Below are positions 61,656 through 64,000 of a DNA stretch of 64,000 bases, piece by piece (within the stretch, counting starts at the first letter, position 1; every line of letters starts with the position of its first letter). The translations under genes were made by a program, and so were the position numbers. This DNA comes from Pilaira anomala (lineage: Eukaryota; Mucoromycota; Mucoromycetes; Mucorales; Mucoraceae), in contig JAIXMQ010000016.1 of the NCBI GenBank assembly GCA_025716855.1, forward strand, positions 62,001 to 126,000, in the 5' to 3' direction. The notes under the pieces were generated by a model. It was not told where the DNA came from, did not search any database, and saw nothing but the letters and a program-made list of their open reading frames with translations.

Positions 61656-62223
61656 CCTATTTGTTTCCCTCGCCTTTTTCTTTTAATTGTCATGTATGTA
61701 TTCTATTGTGTGATTGTATTGGGTATGTTGCGATGTCCGTATCGCAGAGCACTTATAATGTTCTGACATCCCTCAATCAGCACTTCTTGAAGTGCAATGC
61801 TCTAGTTTCATGCTGCTGCAATAGTTTTTGTTCAATCATCTTAATCTTTGACCTATTTGTTTCCCTCCCCATTTTCTTTTAATTGCCATTCATGTACTCT
61901 ATTGTGTGATTGTATTGGGTATGTTGTGATGTCCGTACCGCAGAACATTCATAATGTTCTGACATCCCTCAATCAGCACTTCTTGAAGTGTAATGCTCTA
62001 GTTTCATGCTGCTGCAATAGTTTTTGTTCAATCTTCTTAATATTTCACCTATTTGTTTCCATCGCCATCTTCTTTTAATTGCCAGGCATATACTCTATTG
62101 TGTGATTGTATTGGGTATGTTGCGATGTCTGTATCGCAGAACATTCATAATGTCCTGACATCCCTCAATCAGCTCTAGTTGCATGCTGCTGCATTAGTTT
62201 TGGTTCAATCTTCTTAATCTTTG
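61656..62223. repeat. 196-bp tandem repeat, three copies, hairpin-forming
   Basis: Copies begin CCTATTTGTTTCC at 61656, 61852 and 62048 (196-bp spacing); the third lacks part of its right side. A fourth, partial copy lies at about 62857-62990. Each contains self-complementary words: GCGAT..ATCGC, AGAACATT-CAT-AATGTTCT and GCACTTC-TT-GAAGTGC. Copies differ by scattered substitutions. Confidence 0.9.
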
Positions 62224-62500
62224 ACAGTCTTGGGATAAAACCTGGGACATCAACTATCGGCAGTGGAAGATAGTTACGTCAATGAGAAAGGCTTGACCCT
62301 TTTTTCTATTTGATCTACTAACTCTTTGGCAGTCTTGGGATAAAACCTAGGGCGTCAACTATCGACAGTGGAAGATAGTTACACCAATCGTAAGGGATCA
62401 ATTTTCTTATCTAGTCTTATTCTTTGGCAGTCTTGAGGTTAAACCTGGGACATAAACTATCGACAGTGGAAGATGGTTATGTCAATGAAAAAGCTCGATC
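62222..62500. repeat. Approximately 100-bp repeat, three copies
   Basis: The shared core CAGTCTTGGGATAAAACC recurs at 62225 and 62330, and in a variant form at 62428, followed in each by AACTATCG(A/G)CAGTGGAAGAT. AACTATC and GATAGTT flank this as an inverted repeat. Further copies lie at about 63685 and 63923. Confidence 0.85.
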
Positions 62501-63204
62501 TTCTCATGAGCCTTTTTTTTTTCTTTTGACAAGTTTCTAATCCACATCTTCCTCATCCCTTCTTTTTCTTTTTTTCTTTTTATATATGTTACTCTCTTAT
62601 TCTTTTCTCACCATGGTCGGCCGAATAGGTGTTCTTGAAGACTGATTCCTTATTAAGGAAGCTAGCTGGAGCAAACGTTTGCTGGTGCTTGTTCTGATCA
62701 AGTTATAGTCGTTACTGGTATTGGCGCTGGTGTTGATAAGAAATTCAATCATGAAGGGTAAGACTTGGTTCTGTAAATCTCTTTCGATGGCAAGCAATTT
62801 TTTTCTGAAAGGCTTCTCGATGATATGATCTCAATCCTCACTTATCTTTGGCCAGGTATGCATTCTATTGTGTGGTTGTGTTGCGTATGTCGCGATTTCC
62901 GTATCGCAGAACATTCATGATGTTCTGACATGCCTCAATCAGCACTTCTTGAAGTGTAATACTCTAGTTGCATGCTGTTGCAATAGTGCAGATCTCGACT
63001 TTTCTTTTTGCTGCAGTAATTAACTTTACCACCGGATGATTCCCGACTCCAAAAGTTTACTTTTGGTGGGTTAAGTGTATTACTGTATGAGTTTTATAAT
63101 ATTTTATACCAGTTTCGTTCTGGGTTTCTTTTGTCGAGTATCATGTTCTATTGTGGTAAGGAAAGCTGTTGTATTTGATCCTTGACTTCTTTATGAGAAC
63201 AGAC

Positions 63205-63390
63205 GTGTGTTGGTGATATTGGTGCTAATGCTTGTGCTGGAAATATTGGTGCTAATGCTGGTGTCGATGATATTTGTGCTAGTGCTTTTTTTTTGGTAAT
63301 ACTGATGCTGGTGCTGATGCTGGTGTTGTTGATATTGATGCTAACTCTGGTGCTGGTGTTGGTTCTGGTGTTAATGCTTGTATTGCTAAG
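63205..63390. repeat. GCTGGTG(T/C)T-type degenerate repeat
   Basis: Words such as GGTGCTAATGCTGGTGTTGATGATATT recur with variation. Its right end, AATTCATTCGTTAAACTTGG then TCTGTGAATCCTTTTTGATGGCAA, matches 62735-62800, where a minus-strand open frame containing L-L-A-I-E-R-D-L-Q-N-Q-V lies. So this is a diverged duplicate of a segment that may once have been coding. Confidence 0.6.
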
Positions 63391-63682
63391 GAATTCATTC
63401 GTTAAACTTGGTTCTGTGAATCCTTTTTGATGGCAAACAATTCACTCATGACTGGTATTGGTTTATTGAAAGTCAAAGGTAAAAAAAAGGGGGGGGGGTA
63501 TTTGTGTTGTTGTGTATATATGATGATGGCAAAGTATATATATGGATATATTTCTTATCACCTTTTTGACCTATCATTTTTTTTAGGATGTAATCTCAAT
63601 TATCTTTTTTTGCGGGTATCATTTTCTGTTATTGTTCATTTTCCCATCTTTGGTTCAATCTTCCCATTCAGCTTTATTCTAT

Positions 63683-64000
63683 GGCGGTCTTGGGATAAAA
63701 CCTGAGGTATCAACTATTGACAGTGGACACTTGTTATGGCAACTGGTGGTGGGCTATACAGTTTCCGTTTTACGGTGGCAGACCATTTGGGATTATATAA
63801 AGTAATCAATTTTGGGTGTACCCATTGGTAAGTGTTGTGTGTTTTCAAGAAAAAGGGAAAGGGAAGATAATAGTTACGCCAATTATACAGACTCAATTTT
63901 CTGATCCGGCCTTATTCTTTGGCAGTCTTGGGATAAAACCTGAGACATAAACTATCGACAGTGGAAGATGGTTGTGTCAATAAAAAAGCCCGATCTTCTT
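63683..64000. repeat. Further copies of the 100-bp family running off the window
   Basis: Cores at about 63685 (CGGTCTTGGGATAAAACC) and 63923 (CAGTCTTGGGATAAAACC), 238 bp apart, each with the AACTAT..GACAGTGGA block. The second continues to the last base of the window, so the cluster extends to the right. Confidence 0.8.

Larger units (their letters stand above)
57264..64000. other. Gene-free right flank, repeat-rich
   Basis: No intact gene in 6.7 kb. It contains A/T filler with some of the longest T-runs of the window (58352-58383, and about 40 T at 60108-60147), a GGGTAT-rich minisatellite, a small coding-like fragment at 60977-61150, and from about 61.65 kb onward a cluster of medium-length repeats. 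The short open frames in the repeats are by-products of the repeat sequence. Confidence 0.65.

Noticed and set aside
61656..62990. CRISPR-like array
   Set aside because: The units are 196 bp, adjoin directly without spacers, and the genome is eukaryotic.
63427..63705. 92-codon open frame near the right end
   Set aside because: It spans repeat sequence, a G-run and T-runs; no conserved feature.

Overview
The window is nuclear DNA of a filamentous fungus, most likely a Mucoromycota species of the order Mucorales. The evidence is AT-rich sequence full of A/T homopolymers, genes with many very short GT..AG introns (about 45-190 bp), a fungal conventional kinesin, a muniscin with F-BAR and mu-homology domains, a Zn2Cys6 regulator, a GH134-type secreted mannanase-like protein, and several proteins or relics of kinds I associate with Mucorales. 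Species cannot be named from this sequence.

Layout. 1-2.8 kb: gene-poor, with two nearly identical tandem duplications. 2.8-5.7 kb: an orphan protein with PD-(D/E)XK nuclease-like motifs, a decayed Tc1/mariner-type transposase, and the 3' end of a non-LTR retrotransposon. 7.9-15.0 kb: a Zn2Cys6 transcription factor, ribosomal protein eL8, mitochondrial ribosomal protein uS4m, a DUF3605 protein and a secreted GH134-like enzyme. 15.0-18.4 kb: no intact gene, a MITE-like element and a gene relic. 18.4-36.8 kb: a dense block of minus-strand genes: a Gap1-like RasGAP, Vps68/TMEM50, Mdm35, kinesin-1 heavy chain, dynactin p150Glued and a PNUTS/Ppn1-like protein phosphatase 1 targeting subunit. 40.6-48.9 kb: a CYS-3/MetR-type bZIP factor (minus), then a Syp1/FCHo muniscin and the exosome nuclease Rrp6 (plus). 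48.9-57.3 kb: gene relics, an uncharacterised lineage-type protein with a (QKPPA)12 array, and a second decayed transposase of the same family as the one at 4.6 kb. 57.3-64 kb: no convincing gene; a GGGTAT-rich minisatellite, a 196-bp tandem repeat with built-in hairpins and a roughly 100-bp repeat family that runs off the right edge.

Most intact genes are conserved housekeeping functions: translation, microtubule transport, endocytosis, Ras signalling, mitochondrial lipid transfer, and RNA decay or termination. The clearest functional neighbourhood is kinesin-1 next to dynactin p150Glued, the plus-end and minus-end transport machineries, same strand and about 345 bp apart. Gene models were assembled by hand: for every multi-exon gene I checked that the splice sites are GT..AG and that the joined exons keep frame, but no transcript evidence was available. 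I found no self-contained new biological system; the best leads are the orphan nuclease-like protein, the kinase-motif array in p150Glued, the hairpin repeats at the right end and the A-tracts at splice donors.
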